Assembly (NCBI GenBank): GCA_016584305.1
Contig: JACEEZ010018140.1
Location: 37,501-101,500 of the forward strand
Source of the DNA: Chionoecetes opilio
Lineage: Eukaryota > Arthropoda > Malacostraca > Decapoda > Majidae
Length of the DNA: 64,000 bases
Reading direction: 5' to 3'
The stretch's first letter is position 1, and each line of letters opens with the position of its first letter. Under the pieces are notes generated by a model. It did not search any database, was not told where the DNA came from, and was given only the letters and a program-made list of their open reading frames with translations. Below are positions 1-12,012 of this stretch, in pieces. The position numbers and the translations under genes are program-made.

Positions 1-201
1 GTGCGTGTGCGTGTGCGTGTGAGTGTGAGTGTGAGTGTGAGTGTGAGTGTGAGTGAGTGTGAGTGTGAGTGTGAGTGTGAGTGTGAGTGTGAGTGTGAGT
101 GTGAGTGTGAGTGTGAGTGTGAATGTGTGTGTGTGTGTGTGTGTGACTGTGTGTGTGACTGTGTGTGTGTGTGAGTGTGAGTGTGTGTGAGTGAGTGTGT
201 G
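1..201. repeat. GTGTGA/GT tandem array
   Basis: The sequence is an uninterrupted run of GTGTGA hexamers grading into GT dinucleotides. It begins at the window edge, so its full length is unknown. No coding content. Confidence 0.95.
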
Positions 202-718
202 CCTTGACCACAAATATAATCTATACAGTTTTTATTTCATGACATTTCAGACCTATCCATGAACCTTATTATCAGAACCATAATACTAACTTATCCAATT
301 CAAATAATATAGAAAAACACACTTCACCAATTACCTTTATTTTTCTTATCTCTCTAATCTCACATTCATTTTGTCTCACCTACAGATGACTTTCACACTT
401 GCATCGAGTAAGGTAAGTAATGAACCGGTTTTTCTCTTGTATATAACGTGTATCCTTCACCACACGGCTATCATATTGTACTCAGGGCGTCTTATTAACT
501 ATAAAGGGTAACTACACTGCCAAAGGACAACCTGGAGATGCCCTTAGAGATGACAGTGAAGGTGGTGTCACTAAGGTTACCTGTCCAAACCAAGGGCGAC
601 GGGGGATTAGTTAATGGGAACACAATTATCAGGTAGGCAAGGTGGCATTAACTTCATCGGGACCTTTAAAGTATAGGGCAGTGGTGGTGTACCGAGGCAT
701 GCAGGTGTGATACTGTGC
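202..718. other. Unique spacer, no gene seen
   Basis: Non-repetitive AT-leaning sequence between two simple-repeat blocks. I find no open frame, splice-linked exon or RNA gene that I can support here. Confidence 0.5.
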
Positions 719-1004
719 AAGGAGGAGTGAGGGAAGAGGAGGAGGAGAGAGGAGAAGGAGGACGAGAAAGGGGAAGAGGAGGAGTAGGAGGAGGAGGAGA
801 AATGGGAGAAGAGAAGGGGAAAAAGGAGGAGGAGTAGGAGGTAGAAAAGTGGGGGAAGAGTAGGGAAAAGAGGAGAAGGAGGAGTAAGAGAAGGAGAAAA
901 GGGAAGCGGAAGGAAAGTAGAGGAGGAGTAAGAGGAGAAGGAGAAAGGGTAAGACGAAGGGAAGAGGAGGAGGAAGAAGAAAAAAAAGGAGTAGGAGAAG
1001 GAGA
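719..1004. repeat. Polypurine GGA/GAA tract
   Basis: The plus strand is almost entirely purine, built of GGAGGA and GGAGAA blocks with short AG interruptions. Minus-strand open frames through it are Ser/Phe/Leu/Pro translations of the repeat and are not genes. Confidence 0.9.
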
Positions 1005-1099
1005 ATGGTAGTAAAGACAAGGAGAGATGGACAAAACGTATCACTCACTTTTATTTTATTTCATTCATTTACTAGGAATTCTACACGACAAACTCTCTG

Positions 1100-1702
1100 T
1101 TCTTGTTATTCACCCTTTCCTTCTGTTATTCACCCTTTCCTCCTGTTATTCACCCTTTCCTTCTGTTATTCACCCTTTCCTTCTGTTCATCACCCTTTCC
1201 TTCTGTTATTCACCCTTTCCTTCTGTTATTCACTCTTACCTTCTGTTCATCACCCTTTCCTTCTGTTCATCACCCTTTCCTTCTGTTATCCACCCTTTCC
1301 TTCTGTTCATCACCCTTTCCTTCTGTTATTCACCCTTTCCTTCTGTTCATCACCCTTTCCTTCTGTTATTCACCCTTTCCTTCTGTTCATCACCCTTTTC
1401 TTCTGTCATTCACCCTTTCCTTCTGTTATTCACCCTTTCCTTCTGTTATTCACCCTTTCCTTCTGTTATTCACCCTTTCCTTCTGTTATTCATCCTTTCC
1501 TTCTGTTATCCACCCTTTCCTTCTGTTCATCACCCTTTCCTTCTGTTATTCACCCTTTCCTTCTGTTATTCACCCTTTCCTTCTGTTATTCACCCTTTCC
1601 TTCTGTTATTCACCCTTTCCTTCTGTTATTCACCCTTTCCTTCTGTTATTCACCCTTTCCTTCTGTTCATCACCCTTTCCTTCTGTTCATCACCCTTTCC
1701 TT
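1100..1702. repeat. 20-bp minisatellite (about 30 copies)
   Basis: The unit is TTCTGTTATTCACCCTTTCC. A second variant has TTCTGTTCAT in place of TTCTGTTATT, and the two are interspersed irregularly along roughly thirty copies. Because 20 is not a multiple of three and no frame of the unit contains a stop, all three plus frames stay open across the array and give spurious proteins of 253-302 residues. Confidence 0.95.
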
Positions 1703-1767
1703 TCACTCTTCCTCCCTTCGTCAGTTCCAGAAAAATGTTGTCTGCCCTCTCTTACTTCACTCTTAGC

Positions 1768-1905
1768 TCTTCTTCCTTCTTTTTCTCCTTCTCCTATTCC
1801 TCCTCCTCCTCTGTTCCTCTGGTTTTCTCCTTCTCCTCTCCCTCCTCCTCCTCTGTTCCTCTGGTTTTCTCCTTCTCCTCTCCCTCCTGTTCCTCTGGTT
1901 TTCTT
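1768..1905. repeat. Pyrimidine-rich CTTCTCC repeats
   Basis: Short polypyrimidine region that repeats a block containing CTCTGGTTTTCTCCTTCTCC three times. It directly follows the 20-bp minisatellite with a small unique gap. Confidence 0.8.
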
Positions 1906-1919
1906 TTTCTTAACATGTT

Positions 1920-2830
1920 ATCGATCGTTTCGTAACTATTTGTTGTACGTTGGGGTCTTAAGTGATAATGAGCAATTTCTCTTTTTTTTTTTGCTCTAAC
2001 GGACGGGAAAGCTGATCTTTCGCAAATTACTTTTCACTCCTTCACTAACAACAAGAGTTTCATAATATTTCACACGTTTTCATGTTTTAAAATCTTTCGC
2101 ACCTGAGACCGCGGGACGCCGGGATGGCCACTTTTGTATTGCTGTGTTTATAAGTTTATACTCTCTGATATATAGGAAAGCAGCGATTCTTTCCTTTCAT
2201 CTAATTTACTCACTTATTTACTCACTTACTCACTTTATTCACTTACTTTTATCTTACTTTACTCTTATCTAGTTTACTTATTTCATGCATGGCCTTTACT
2301 CAGTTCACACACTTTCCATTTATCACCTGAAATTCCATAAAGCGATTCGACAGTCGTTTTCTTGTCTCTGTATAGGAGGGTGATTTGTCTTTTTGATATT
2401 TCCTAAGAAGAACTTAAACGAATTATTACACGTGCAGCACATTGATGGATATTTTGTTGACCACAACATACACTTTCTAGAATCATAATAATCACGATAT
2501 ATGTATGGTCCAGCAAATTACTTTATCAATTAGTGAGCCTATGTTTACGGTAAAATTGAATTATAACAAGTAGTTCATACATTAATTTGACACACACAAA
2601 AAAATACCCGCTCAAAACAGATAAAATACATAATCCTTGAAATAAAATAAAAAGTAAAAACTTACATAGAGATTTAGCTTCGATGAGATGGTAATTACCA
2701 ATAACTGTGACAACTATGGGTATAATTTGAAAGTAGCTCACGTGTCACTGTTTTATTTACCTGTTCAGTATGAGTCCCCAAGGTTAGCTAAATCCCTGAA
2801 AAGTTTAATAAGTTATATAAAGCAATTTGA
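1920..2830. other. Unique AT-rich spacer
   Basis: AT-rich sequence with a few tetranucleotide-like ACTCACTT runs near 2208-2250. I see no supportable exon or RNA gene; the open frames at 2526-2918 lack codon structure or recognisable domains. Confidence 0.4.
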
Positions 2831-2831
2831 T

Positions 2832-3468
2832 ATTACTTTTTTTCTGTCTTATATAGTACTTTTTTTCTGTCTTAATATTACTTTTTTCTGTCTTAAATAT
2901 TACTTTTTTCTGTCTTAAATATTACTTTTTTTTCTGTCTTATATAGTACTTTTTTTCTGTCTTAAATATTACTTTTTTTCTGTCTTAAATATTACTTTAT
3001 TCTGTCTTAAATATTACTTTTTTTCTGTCTTATATAGTACTTTTTTTCTGTCTTATATAGTACTTTTTTTCTGTCTTAAATATTACTTTTTTCTGTCTTA
3101 AATATTACTTTTTTTCTGTCTTAAATATTACTTTTTTCTGTCTTATATATTACTTTTTTTCTGTCTTGTATAGTACTTTTTTCTGTCTTATATATTACTT
3201 TTTTCTGTCTTGTATATTACTTTTTTCTGTCTTATATATTACTTTTTTTCTGTCTTATATATTACTTTTTTTCTGTCTTATATATTACTTTTTTTCTGTC
3301 TTATATATTACTTTTTTTCTGTCTTATATAGTACTTTTTTTCTGTCTTAAATATTACTTTTCTCTGTCTTAAATATTACTTTTTTCTGTCTTAAATATTA
3401 CTTTTTTTCTGTCTTAAATATTACTTTTTTTCTGTCTTATATATTACTTTTTTCTGTCTTATATAGTC
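2832..3468. repeat. 23-24 bp AT-rich tandem array
   Basis: About 26 copies of a unit TTTTTTCTGTCTTATATATTAC, alternating TATATA, TAAATA and TATAGT variants, with variable T-run length (5-8 T). The length variation of the T-run shifts the register, so the open frames in it are short. Confidence 0.95.
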
Positions 3469-3535
3469 TGTATCACAAAAATCAACCCTCACAGTGCCAA
3501 AAAATCGAATATCACAACCTGCCTGGCGGTATTAA

Positions 3536-3602
3536 GAACATAAGAACATAAGAAAAGAAAAAAGCTACAAGAGGCAGCGAGACCTACACGAGGTAGTTCC
3601 TG
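3536..3602 (-). mobile_element. LINE 3' tail fragment
   Basis: The reverse complement ends with a segment meaning GGAACTACCTCGTGTAGGTC followed by a TCTTATGTTCTT-type tail. The same tail follows the C-terminal reverse-transcriptase remnant at 30279-30485 on the plus strand. It is therefore a 5'-truncated copy of the same CR1/Jockey-like LINE family, retaining only 3' UTR sequence. Confidence 0.6.
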
Positions 3603-3815
3603 TTAACCCCTTCACGCCCAGATTTTTCCTTTGCTATAAAAAATAGTATGTTGTCGAGCCATAAAATTACGAAAAGTAACTGAATATACCAAATTAGTTA
3701 GTGGAAAAGGATACTAAACAGGTCATATCTATTAAACATTGCTTATATTCACAAAAAATCGTCTAATGGTACCCAAATTACAATGGATATTACGATCTGG
3801 GACTCAAGGGTTTAA
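3603..3815. mobile_element. piggyBac-like MITE, copy 1
   Basis: A roughly 213-bp element bounded by TTAA on both sides. Its ends read TTAACCCCTTCACGCCCAG and, inverted, TTAAACCCTTGAGTCCCAG, so the element begins CCC and ends GGG as piggyBac-group elements do. It has no coding capacity. A second copy in reverse orientation lies at 39305-39514, which defines the boundaries. The TTAA target and CCC/GGG ends are seen; the piggyBac assignment follows from them. Confidence 0.75.
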
Positions 3816-4107
3816 TTGGCAGCAGGAACACCCTCTGGCCCTCCCACTGAGCCCCGGGGAATTAGGTTTAGAAATAAGACTAATTATTGATTAACTCCTT
3901 CATCTTTGCTGTCGAACCTTCCGCCAGATGCACCGGTAGGCTTATACTGGGTTACCGGCGACAGGTGCAGGGCAGGGCGTGGGAGAATCCAGGTATTTCC
4001 CTTCAGGTGTTAGGAGGAAAGGTAACGCTTCTTCCACGCGGCCGGGTCAATGTAGGCTCCTAGATCAATAAACTTTTAATAGATAGATAGTCAGTTAATT
4101 TTGGTAG

Positions 4108-4369
4108 GCTCAATCAGGTGCTGTAAATGTAGACTCAATCACGCGCTCTAAATGTAGGCTCAATCACGCGCTCTAAATGTAGGCTCAATCACGCGCTCTA
4201 AATGTAGGCTCAATCAGGCGCTCTAAATGTAGACTCAATCACGCGCTCTAATTGTAGGCTCAATCACGCGCTCTAAACGTAGGCTCAATCAGGCGCTCTA
4301 AATGTAGGCTCAATCAGGCGCTCTAAACGTAGGCTCAATCAGGCGCTCTAAATGTAGGCTCAATCAGGC
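4108..4369. repeat. 25-bp minisatellite, left block
   Basis: About ten copies of CTCTAAATGTAGGCTCAATC followed by ACGCG or AGGCG. The same unit reappears at 5485-5585 beyond a foldback element, so the element appears to interrupt one array. Confidence 0.9.
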
Positions 4370-4373
4370 ATGA

Positions 4374-5441
4374 CCAGTGGAGGCCAGTTTTGCGATTCCT
4401 GCCATTTTAGAACATCACCCCTATTTCCCTTCCTATGGTTTATCAGTATATATGATATACCGTTATCTTCGTAAATCTTTGTTCTATAATATTATCAAAT
4501 AAAAAACAGTAAAATACACTAAAGAAATGCCATTATGAGAGAGTGAAGAAATATGCATGACCTCAGTTCAACTTAAACTCTTCGCCATTTAATATTTTGC
4601 GAGAAAACATTTTAGACGAAACATATCAATAGAAGCGGATTTTCATTAGCTTTCCATTGATATATTTCTTTTTCTGATAAATGAATTAGAACCATGCATA
4701 AATTAGCGTTAACTAAAAAAATAACATCATCAATCGGATCGGCAAGTAAAAAAGTGTTCTATGAATACAGTAGACTATGGCTTATCAGTATAAATGATAC
4801 ACTGTTATCTTCGTGAATGTTTGTTCTATAATATTATCAAATAAAAAACTAAAATACAATAAAGAAATTCCATTATGAGACTCTGAAGAAATATGCATGA
4901 ACTTATATTCACTTAAACTCATCGCCATTTAATATTTTGCGTTAAGACTTTTTACATGCAACATATCAATAGAAGCGGAATGGTATTAGCTTTCCATTGC
5001 TATATTTTATTTTCTGATAAATTAATTAGAACCATGCATAAATTAGCGTTAACTAAATAAATAACATCATCAATCGGGTAATTATCCCAATAGATGATGT
5101 TATGTTTTTAGTTAACGCTAATTTATGCATGGTTTTTATTCCTTTATCAGAAAATGAAATATATAAATAGAAAGCTAATGAAAATCCGCTTCTATTGATA
5201 TGTTTCATCTAAAATGTTTTCTCGCAAAATATTAAATGGCGATGAATTCAAGTGAATGCATATTTCTTCACTCTCTCATAATGGCATTTCTTTAGTATAT
5301 TTTACTGTTTTTTATTTGATAATATTATAGAACAAACATTTACGAAGATAACGGTATATCATAGTATACTGATAAACCATAGGAAGGGAAAAGGGAGTGA
5401 TGTTCGAAAATGGCAGGAATCGCAAAACTGTCCTCCACTGG
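4374..5441. mobile_element. Foldback element of three modules
   Basis: The ends are inverted repeats (CCAGTGGAGG outward left, CCTCCACTGG right), and the arms of roughly 350 bp match almost base for base, including a shared TTTTGCGATTCCTGCCATTT stretch. Between them sits a third, directly repeated copy of the inner module (4773-5085). The module order is plus (4431-4740), plus (4773-5085), minus (5090-5400). No transposase frame is present, so it is a non-autonomous foldback or MITE-type element embedded in a 25-bp minisatellite. Confidence 0.8.
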
Positions 5442-5484
5442 AAATAGCCCAAAATGAGTAGCAAGTCCAGTATAGAGTAGTCTT

Positions 5485-5585
5485 TGTGTAGACTTAATCA
5501 CGCGCTCTAAATGTAGATTCAATCACGCGCTCTAAATGTAGACTCAATCACGGGCTCTAAATATAGATAATCACACGCTCTAAAG
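5485..5585. repeat. 25-bp minisatellite, right block
   Basis: Four degenerate copies of the unit seen at 4108-4369, in the same orientation, directly after the foldback element. Confidence 0.85.
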
Positions 5586-5769
5586 ACTAGATAATGGCAA
5601 TCAACGAGCTGAAAACAGAAAACAGCGCTGAGATTACTGTTTGTTTTCGGGTGTAAAGACGAAATAATGGAAATCAAGAAGAAAACAGCGCTGAGATTAC
5701 TGTTTCTTTTCCTGTAGTGCGCCGCTTTGGATCAGTGTCTCAGCGTTGGCCTCGGCAGTGGGCAGAGGG

Positions 5770-5862
5770 GGAGTGTAGGGGGGGGGGGGCAGAGAGGGGG
5801 TGGGGGGAGGGGGCAGAGAGGGTGTAGGTGTGTAGGGGGCGGAGAGGGGGTGTAGGGGGTGA
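5770..5862. repeat. G-rich GGGGG/AGAGAGGGGGTG repeats
   Basis: Runs of five to nine G separated by AGAGA and TGTAG, with several copies of a GGGGGCAGAGAGGG-like block. Possible G-quadruplex former on the plus strand. Confidence 0.75.
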
Positions 5863-6008
5863 GGCGCGTGACCTGTTTGCGAGAAGTGAGAGATGCAATC
5901 CAGTAGTCAACAAAGGTCTTGGTTATTGACGGGGCAGTGGCCGTACCTCATGCCTCGCCTCGGCCCGGCCCCCTCAACTTCTTCGTTAGGCTGTTCCTAA
6001 TGTTGCCT

Positions 6009-6012
6009 CTGC

Positions 6013-6058
<46 letters not shown>

Positions 6059-6278
6059 GGTGGTGGTGGTGGTGGTGGTGGTGGTGCTGTTGTTGTTGTT
6101 GCTGTTGTTGTTGTTGTTGTTGCTGTTGTTGTTGTTATTGTTGTTGTTGTCGTTGTTGCTGTTGTTGTTATTGTTGTTGATGTTGTTGTCGTTGTTGCTG
6201 TTGTTGTCGTTGCTGTAATTGTTGTTGTTGTTGATGTTGTCGTTGTTGATGTTGCTACTGTTTTTGTTGTTGTTGTAA

Positions 6279-6309
<31 letters not shown>

Positions 6310-6341
6310 AATTGTTGTTGTTGTTGATGTTGTTGTTGTAA

Positions 6342-6377
<36 letters not shown>

Positions 6378-6437
6378 TTGTTGTTGCTATTGTTGTTATT
6401 GTTGTTGATGTTGTTGTTGTTGCTATTGTTGTTGTAA

Positions 6438-6474
<37 letters not shown>

Positions 6475-6476
6475 AA

Positions 6477-6512
<36 letters not shown>

Positions 6513-6572
6513 TTGTTGCTATTGTTGTTATTGTTGTTGATGTTGTTGTTGTTGTTGCTATTGTTGTTGTAA

Positions 6573-6609
<37 letters not shown>

Positions 6610-6611
6610 AA

Positions 6612-6642
<31 letters not shown>

Positions 6643-6674
6643 AATTGTTGTTGTTGTTGATGTTGTTGTTGTAA

Positions 6675-6710
<36 letters not shown>

Positions 6711-6767
6711 TTGTTTGTATGTGTTGTTTTGTTGTTGATGTTGTTGTTGTTGCTATTGTTGTTGTAA

Positions 6768-6804
<37 letters not shown>

Positions 6805-6806
6805 AA

Positions 6807-6843
<37 letters not shown>

Positions 6844-6880
6844 AATTGTTGTTGTTGTTGATGTTGCTATTGTTGTTGTA

Positions 6881-6921
<41 letters not shown>

Positions 6922-6953
6922 AATTGTTGTTGTTGTTGATGTTGTTGTTGTAA

Positions 6954-6984
<31 letters not shown>

Positions 6985-7392
6985 AATTGTTGTTGTTGTT
7001 GATGTTGTTGTTGCTGTAATTGTTGTTGTTGCTGTTGTTGCTATTGTTGTTGATGTTGCTGTTGTTGTTATTGTTGTTGACGTTATTATTGTTGTTGATG
7101 GTATTGTTGTAATTGTTGTTGTTGTTGATGGTATTGTTGTAATTGTTGTTGTTGTTGATGGTATTGTTGTAATTGTTGTTGTTGTTGCTATTGTTGTTGA
7201 CGTTATTGTTGTTGTTGTTGATGGTATTGTTGTAATTGCTGTTGTTGTAATTGTTGTTGTTGTTGTTGCTGTTGTAATTGTTGTTGCTGTTGATGTTGTT
7301 GTTGCTGTTGTAATTGTTGTTGCTGTTGTTGTTGTTGATGTTGTTATTGTTGATGTAGTTGTTGTTGTAATTGTTGTTGTTGTTGTTTCTTG
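6009..7392. repeat. 1.4-kb TTG trinucleotide array
   Basis: The block is almost wholly (TTG)n, with a GGT-pure segment at 6043-6085 and regular interruptions (GTAAT, TGATG, GCTAT) in a loose higher-order order. Open frames through it are poly-Leu or poly-Val with Asp/Ile interruptions and are translation artefacts. Confidence 0.95.
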
Positions 7393-8696
7393 TTGTTTCT
7401 TCCTTCCTTCCTTCTTCGTGTCCCGTTAGCGTGCACGCATATCATTATTATTATTGCAATCATTATATTATCTTTATTATGAGCATTAACATTACTATTA
7501 CTACTCTTAGTGTTGCTATTACCTATATATTCGCCTCCTTCTCATCTTATTCCTATCTTTTTCCTCCATTACCTCCTCTTCCTTCATACTAAGCGTCTTA
7601 TCATCTGCACCATCATCTTTCCTCCTCCTTCATCTCCTTCCACTCCACCGTTTTCCTCCTCCTCTTCCCTCAACAACCCTCATCTTACTCAAATTCGGAA
7701 GGGCATCCCGTCGCGGTCTTACATCAGCGGGAAGGCAATGCGATGGTCGTGTCCCCAGCACTCATAATTCCTCCCGCTGCCCTTTTAAGCATCCAAGAGG
7801 GAACAATAAAAACCAGCTCTTTCTCATGTCCACTTATGAACTCCACAGCCTTACTTTATAACGTATGTTCGTCCCATTAGCTTTTTTTTTTTTTTTACGG
7901 CGGTCATTGTTCTGTAATGGCGGTGCCTTTGAAGATATTGCTTATTACACGTCTTGTGATAGCTATTGTTAATTGAGCAGCTCGGAGCCACACGGGCGCG
8001 GGTAGTACTCCAGAGGCCGCTTGGGTTACGTCCCTCTCGCCCGCGTGATCCAATTAGATAGGGTCTGCCCAGGTGGTGGCAGGTGAGGCTGGGAGGCGGC
8101 GGGGAAGGTGCTCCTGCCCACCACCGTTCACCTGCTCACTTTCCCGCTCGTTACTGTTCCTGTTACTGCTGCAGGAAAATACATCTCCCTCCTCCTCCTC
8201 CTCCACCTCACTCTCTTTGTCCTCCTCGTCCTAGCTCTTCCTCGTCCTCTTTCGTGTTCTCCTCGGTAAGGCTAACGGATGCACCTCTCGGGTTACCGTT
8301 CGCAAGAAATTATTGTTTTGGCAAAATTTGTGATGGGGTAATGTTTATTAAGCGACCGGTAAATACGTTTGCTTCAGGCCACCACGCTCCGCCGATGACG
8401 AAGCCCTTGTGCAGGCTGGATACTGATCAGGGAGGAAGAGTGGTGGCGTGGGGAGGTTTGGCCGCGTGTGTGGCACCGGGTCCAGGCTCATAGCAGCAGG
8501 TGTGGCAGCGCGCCGCGGCAGGTGTGACCCCGGCAGGAGGTGTGGTAGTGCACGTAGCGGCTCAGGTGACATTTGCTGGGCCGCAGGACAAGGCCGAGTT
8601 TTGTGATTATAATTCAGTGATATTTATTTCATCATCAGCGGGCGCGTGCCACAGTTCCCCCTCCCCCCCCGTGCCCCCACTACCCCGGGTACGGCA

Positions 8697-8697
<1 letters not shown>
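7393..8697. other. Unique island, no gene identified
   Basis: Mixed pyrimidine-rich (7540-7690) and unique sequence. The 7900-8330 part alternates homeodomain-type AT motifs (CAATTAGATAG) with GC-rich stretches and has no splice-supported exon. It is one of several such islands between microsatellites; a regulatory role is only a suggestion. Confidence 0.35.
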
Positions 8698-8783
<86 letters not shown>

Positions 8784-8816
8784 CACACACACACACCACA
8801 CACCACACACACACTC

Positions 8817-8883
<67 letters not shown>

Positions 8884-8895
8884 CACACACTCACA

Positions 8896-8966
<71 letters not shown>
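8698..8966. repeat. (CA)n microsatellite
   Basis: About 270 bp of CA dinucleotide with a few CTCACAC and CACCACAC interruptions. It produces mirrored Thr-His and Val-Cys open frames on both strands. Confidence 0.97.
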
Positions 8967-8973
<7 letters not shown>

Positions 8974-9456
8974 AACTGTTGGCAAATGTCGGGAAGGGCG
9001 AGTGTTCCGGTCGGGTGGTCGGGCAGGCTGCCGCAAATTTCTAATTTATGTATCATGAAGAGTCTGCGAGCAAAAAGCAGCGGCCGCCGTTGCACAAACC
9101 CACAATCACGTGAGTCAACAGAAATTAAGTGGTTTTTGCTCAAGCTATTGGACAACATTCCAATAAAACAAATTGTTTTAAACATATTTGCTGATACGCG
9201 GCTCACGGAGCGCCGTGTGGGCGGGAGCCAGGAGATGAGCCGCGCCACTTAGGACCCGCGGGGCCATGGCGACGGTGGACCAGGCGGTGGTGGTGGTGGT
9301 GGAGGTGAAGGTGCCACTAGTGGCGATGGTGGTGCGTGGTGGAGTGACTCGAAGTCACTGTTGTCACATAAGCTGAGGAGTGCGGGTGGTGGACTGGCGA
9401 GGGTGCGCGGGTTCACGAGACCAGGTTTGGGGACACTGGCGGCCAGTGCACGGCGT
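8967..9456. other. Unique island, no gene identified
   Basis: Non-repetitive sequence with AT-rich motifs (CTAATTTATG, ATTAAGTGG) and GC-rich flanks. A short GGT/GGTGGT run lies at 9280-9305. No exon could be supported. Confidence 0.35.
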
Positions 9457-9988
9457 CAGCAGTGTGGACTGGCAGGTCACAGCAGGTGTGGGACTGACGG
9501 GTCACAGCAGGTGTGGGACTGGCGGGTCACATCAGGTGTGGGACTGGCGGGTCACAGCAGGTGTGGGACTGGCAGGTCATAGCAGGTGTGGGACTGGCGG
9601 GTCACAGCAGGTGTGGGACTGGCGGGTCACAGCAGGTGTGGGACTGGCGGGTCACAACAGGTGTGGGACTGGCAGGTCACAGCAGGTGTGGGACTGGCGG
9701 GTCACAGCAGGTGTGGGGCTGGCGGGTCACAGCAGGTGTGGGACTGGCGGGTCACAACAGGTGTGGGACTGGCGGGTCACAGCAGGTGTGGGACTGGCGG
9801 GTCACAACAGGTGTGGGACTGGCGGGTCACAACAGGTGCGGGACTGGCGGGTCACAGCAGGTGTGGGACTGGCGGGTCACAGCAGGTGTGGGACTGGCGG
9901 GTCACAACAGGTGTGGGACTGGCGGGTCACAGCAGGTGTGGGGCTGGCGGGTCACAACAGGTGTGGGACTGGCGGGTCACAACAGGTG
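9457..9988. repeat. 25-bp G-rich minisatellite (about 21 copies)
   Basis: The unit is GGTGTGGGACTGGCGGGTCA plus CAGCA (or CAACA). Variants at only three or four positions distinguish copies, so the array is young or homogenised. Three overlapping plus frames stay open through it (136-243 residues); none is a gene. Confidence 0.95.
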
Positions 9989-10514
9989 TTACTTAATTAT
10001 CAGTTTCACATATCCTTTGTAACAGGTGTGTCCTCGAAGGGCCTAAAGAAGGAGAGGAAGAAGAACAAGGGGAAGAGGAGGAGAAGGAGGAGGAAGGGAA
10101 GGGGGAGGTGAGACGCGAGGCTTGAGGGCGGAGGGGCGGAGGGGCTGGTGATCTTGATAGTTGGGCAGGATTGTGTAGATGTGAAGGTGGTGCGACACAG
10201 TGGTGTGGCGTTGCAATACAGCTGTCACTACACATGCTGACGGTGCAGGGTGACAAACACGTGTGTAGCGGTGCAGGCTATCTGATCCACACCTGTCGCT
10301 ACATAATGGTGGGCTGACACTCCTTCTACACATTACAGGGCAAAACCGTCCAACTTAATGCAAAACTCTTAAGAGCAAATCGTAGAAAAATTCAACTCTA
10401 ATTACAATTGCATGTTGATAAAATTCAACAAGACTCTTACACGTCAGTAATCTCAGTAATTTAGCAAAACATCCAAACTCACAAATTTAAGCCATTTAAT
10501 AGAACCTGTTTACA
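9989..10514. other. Unique spacer
   Basis: Contains a short purine tract (10047-10110) and two imperfect copies of a CACAGTGGTGT/CTACACATG-type segment. No gene or RNA supported. Confidence 0.35.
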
Positions 10515-11052
<538 letters not shown>

Positions 11053-11323
11053 GTTTATCTTGTTTTAGCTGGTGACTCAAAAATACTTTCGTACGAGTAG
11101 TAGTAGTACATCAGTAGTAACAGTATTAGTTGTCGTTGTAGTAGTGGTTGTGGCAGTAGTAGTACATCAGTAGTAACAGTATTAGTTGTCGTTGTAGTAG
11201 TGGTTGTGGTAGTAGTAGAGAAGATTAGTGCAGCAAAGATTATTTAAAGGTTCGATCTTTTAAGTGTTTTGGTCTCGTGTTGCATATACTCTATAACTCA
11301 CCGCTTCTAAGGCTAACAGTGAT
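11053..11323. other. Short spacer with duplicated AGTAGTAGTACATCAG block
   Basis: A 58-bp segment beginning AGTAGTAGTACATCAGTAGT is tandemly duplicated (11096-11210). The rest is unique; no gene seen. Confidence 0.6.
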
Positions 11324-11736
11324 GTGTGTGTGCGTGTGCGTGTGGTTGTGGTGTGTGTGGAATGGTGTATGTGTGGTGTGTATGTGGTGTTGTATGTGTG
11401 TGTGTATGTGTTGCGTTGTGTTGTAATTGTGTGTTGTGTGTGTGGTTGTGTTGTGTGGTGATGTGTTGTTGTTACTCGTGTCTGGTGTATATGTGTGTGT
11501 TGTGTGTGCGTGTGTGTGTGTGTTGTGTGTGTGTGTTGTAGTGTGTGGTGTGTTGTGTGTGTGTGTGTGTGTTGTGTGTGTGTGTATGTGTGTGTGTGTA
11601 GTGTGTGTGGTGTGTGTGTGGTGTGTGTGTGTTGTGTGTGTGTGTGTGTGGTGTGGTGTTTAGGTGTGTGTGTGGTGTGTGTGTGTGTGTGTGTGTGTAG
11701 TGTGTGTGTGTGTATGTGTTGTGTGTGTGGTGTGTG

Positions 11737-11777
<41 letters not shown>

Positions 11778-11875
11778 TGTGTGTTGTTGTTTGTTGGTGT
11801 GTGTGTGTGTTGTGTGTGTGTGTGTGTGGTGTGTGTGTGTGTGTGTGTGTTGGGGGTGTGTGTGTGTGTGTGTGT

Positions 11876-11931
<56 letters not shown>

Positions 11932-11943
11932 TTGTGTATGTGT

Positions 11944-11994
<51 letters not shown>

Positions 11995-12012
11995 TGTTGT
12001 GTGTGGTGTGTT
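11324..12012. repeat. (GT)n array, degenerate
   Basis: Nearly 700 bp of GT dinucleotide with TGTTGT, GTGGTGT and GTAGTG interruptions. The Val-Cys and Thr-His open frames on the two strands are artefacts. Confidence 0.97.

Noticed and set aside
1005..1999. Three overlapping 250-300 residue plus-strand frames
   Set aside because: All are translations of the 20-bp minisatellite; the unit has no stop in any frame, and the three frames give the same Pro-Phe-Leu-Leu type repeat.
6719..7429. 236-residue Val/Asp/Ile-rich frame
   Set aside because: It is a translation of the TTG array with regular interruptions; no domain, no splice support.
9380..10111. 243-residue frame with repeated Trp-Arg-Val-Thr units
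   Set aside because: It follows the 25-bp minisatellite, and two other frames give equivalent repeats.
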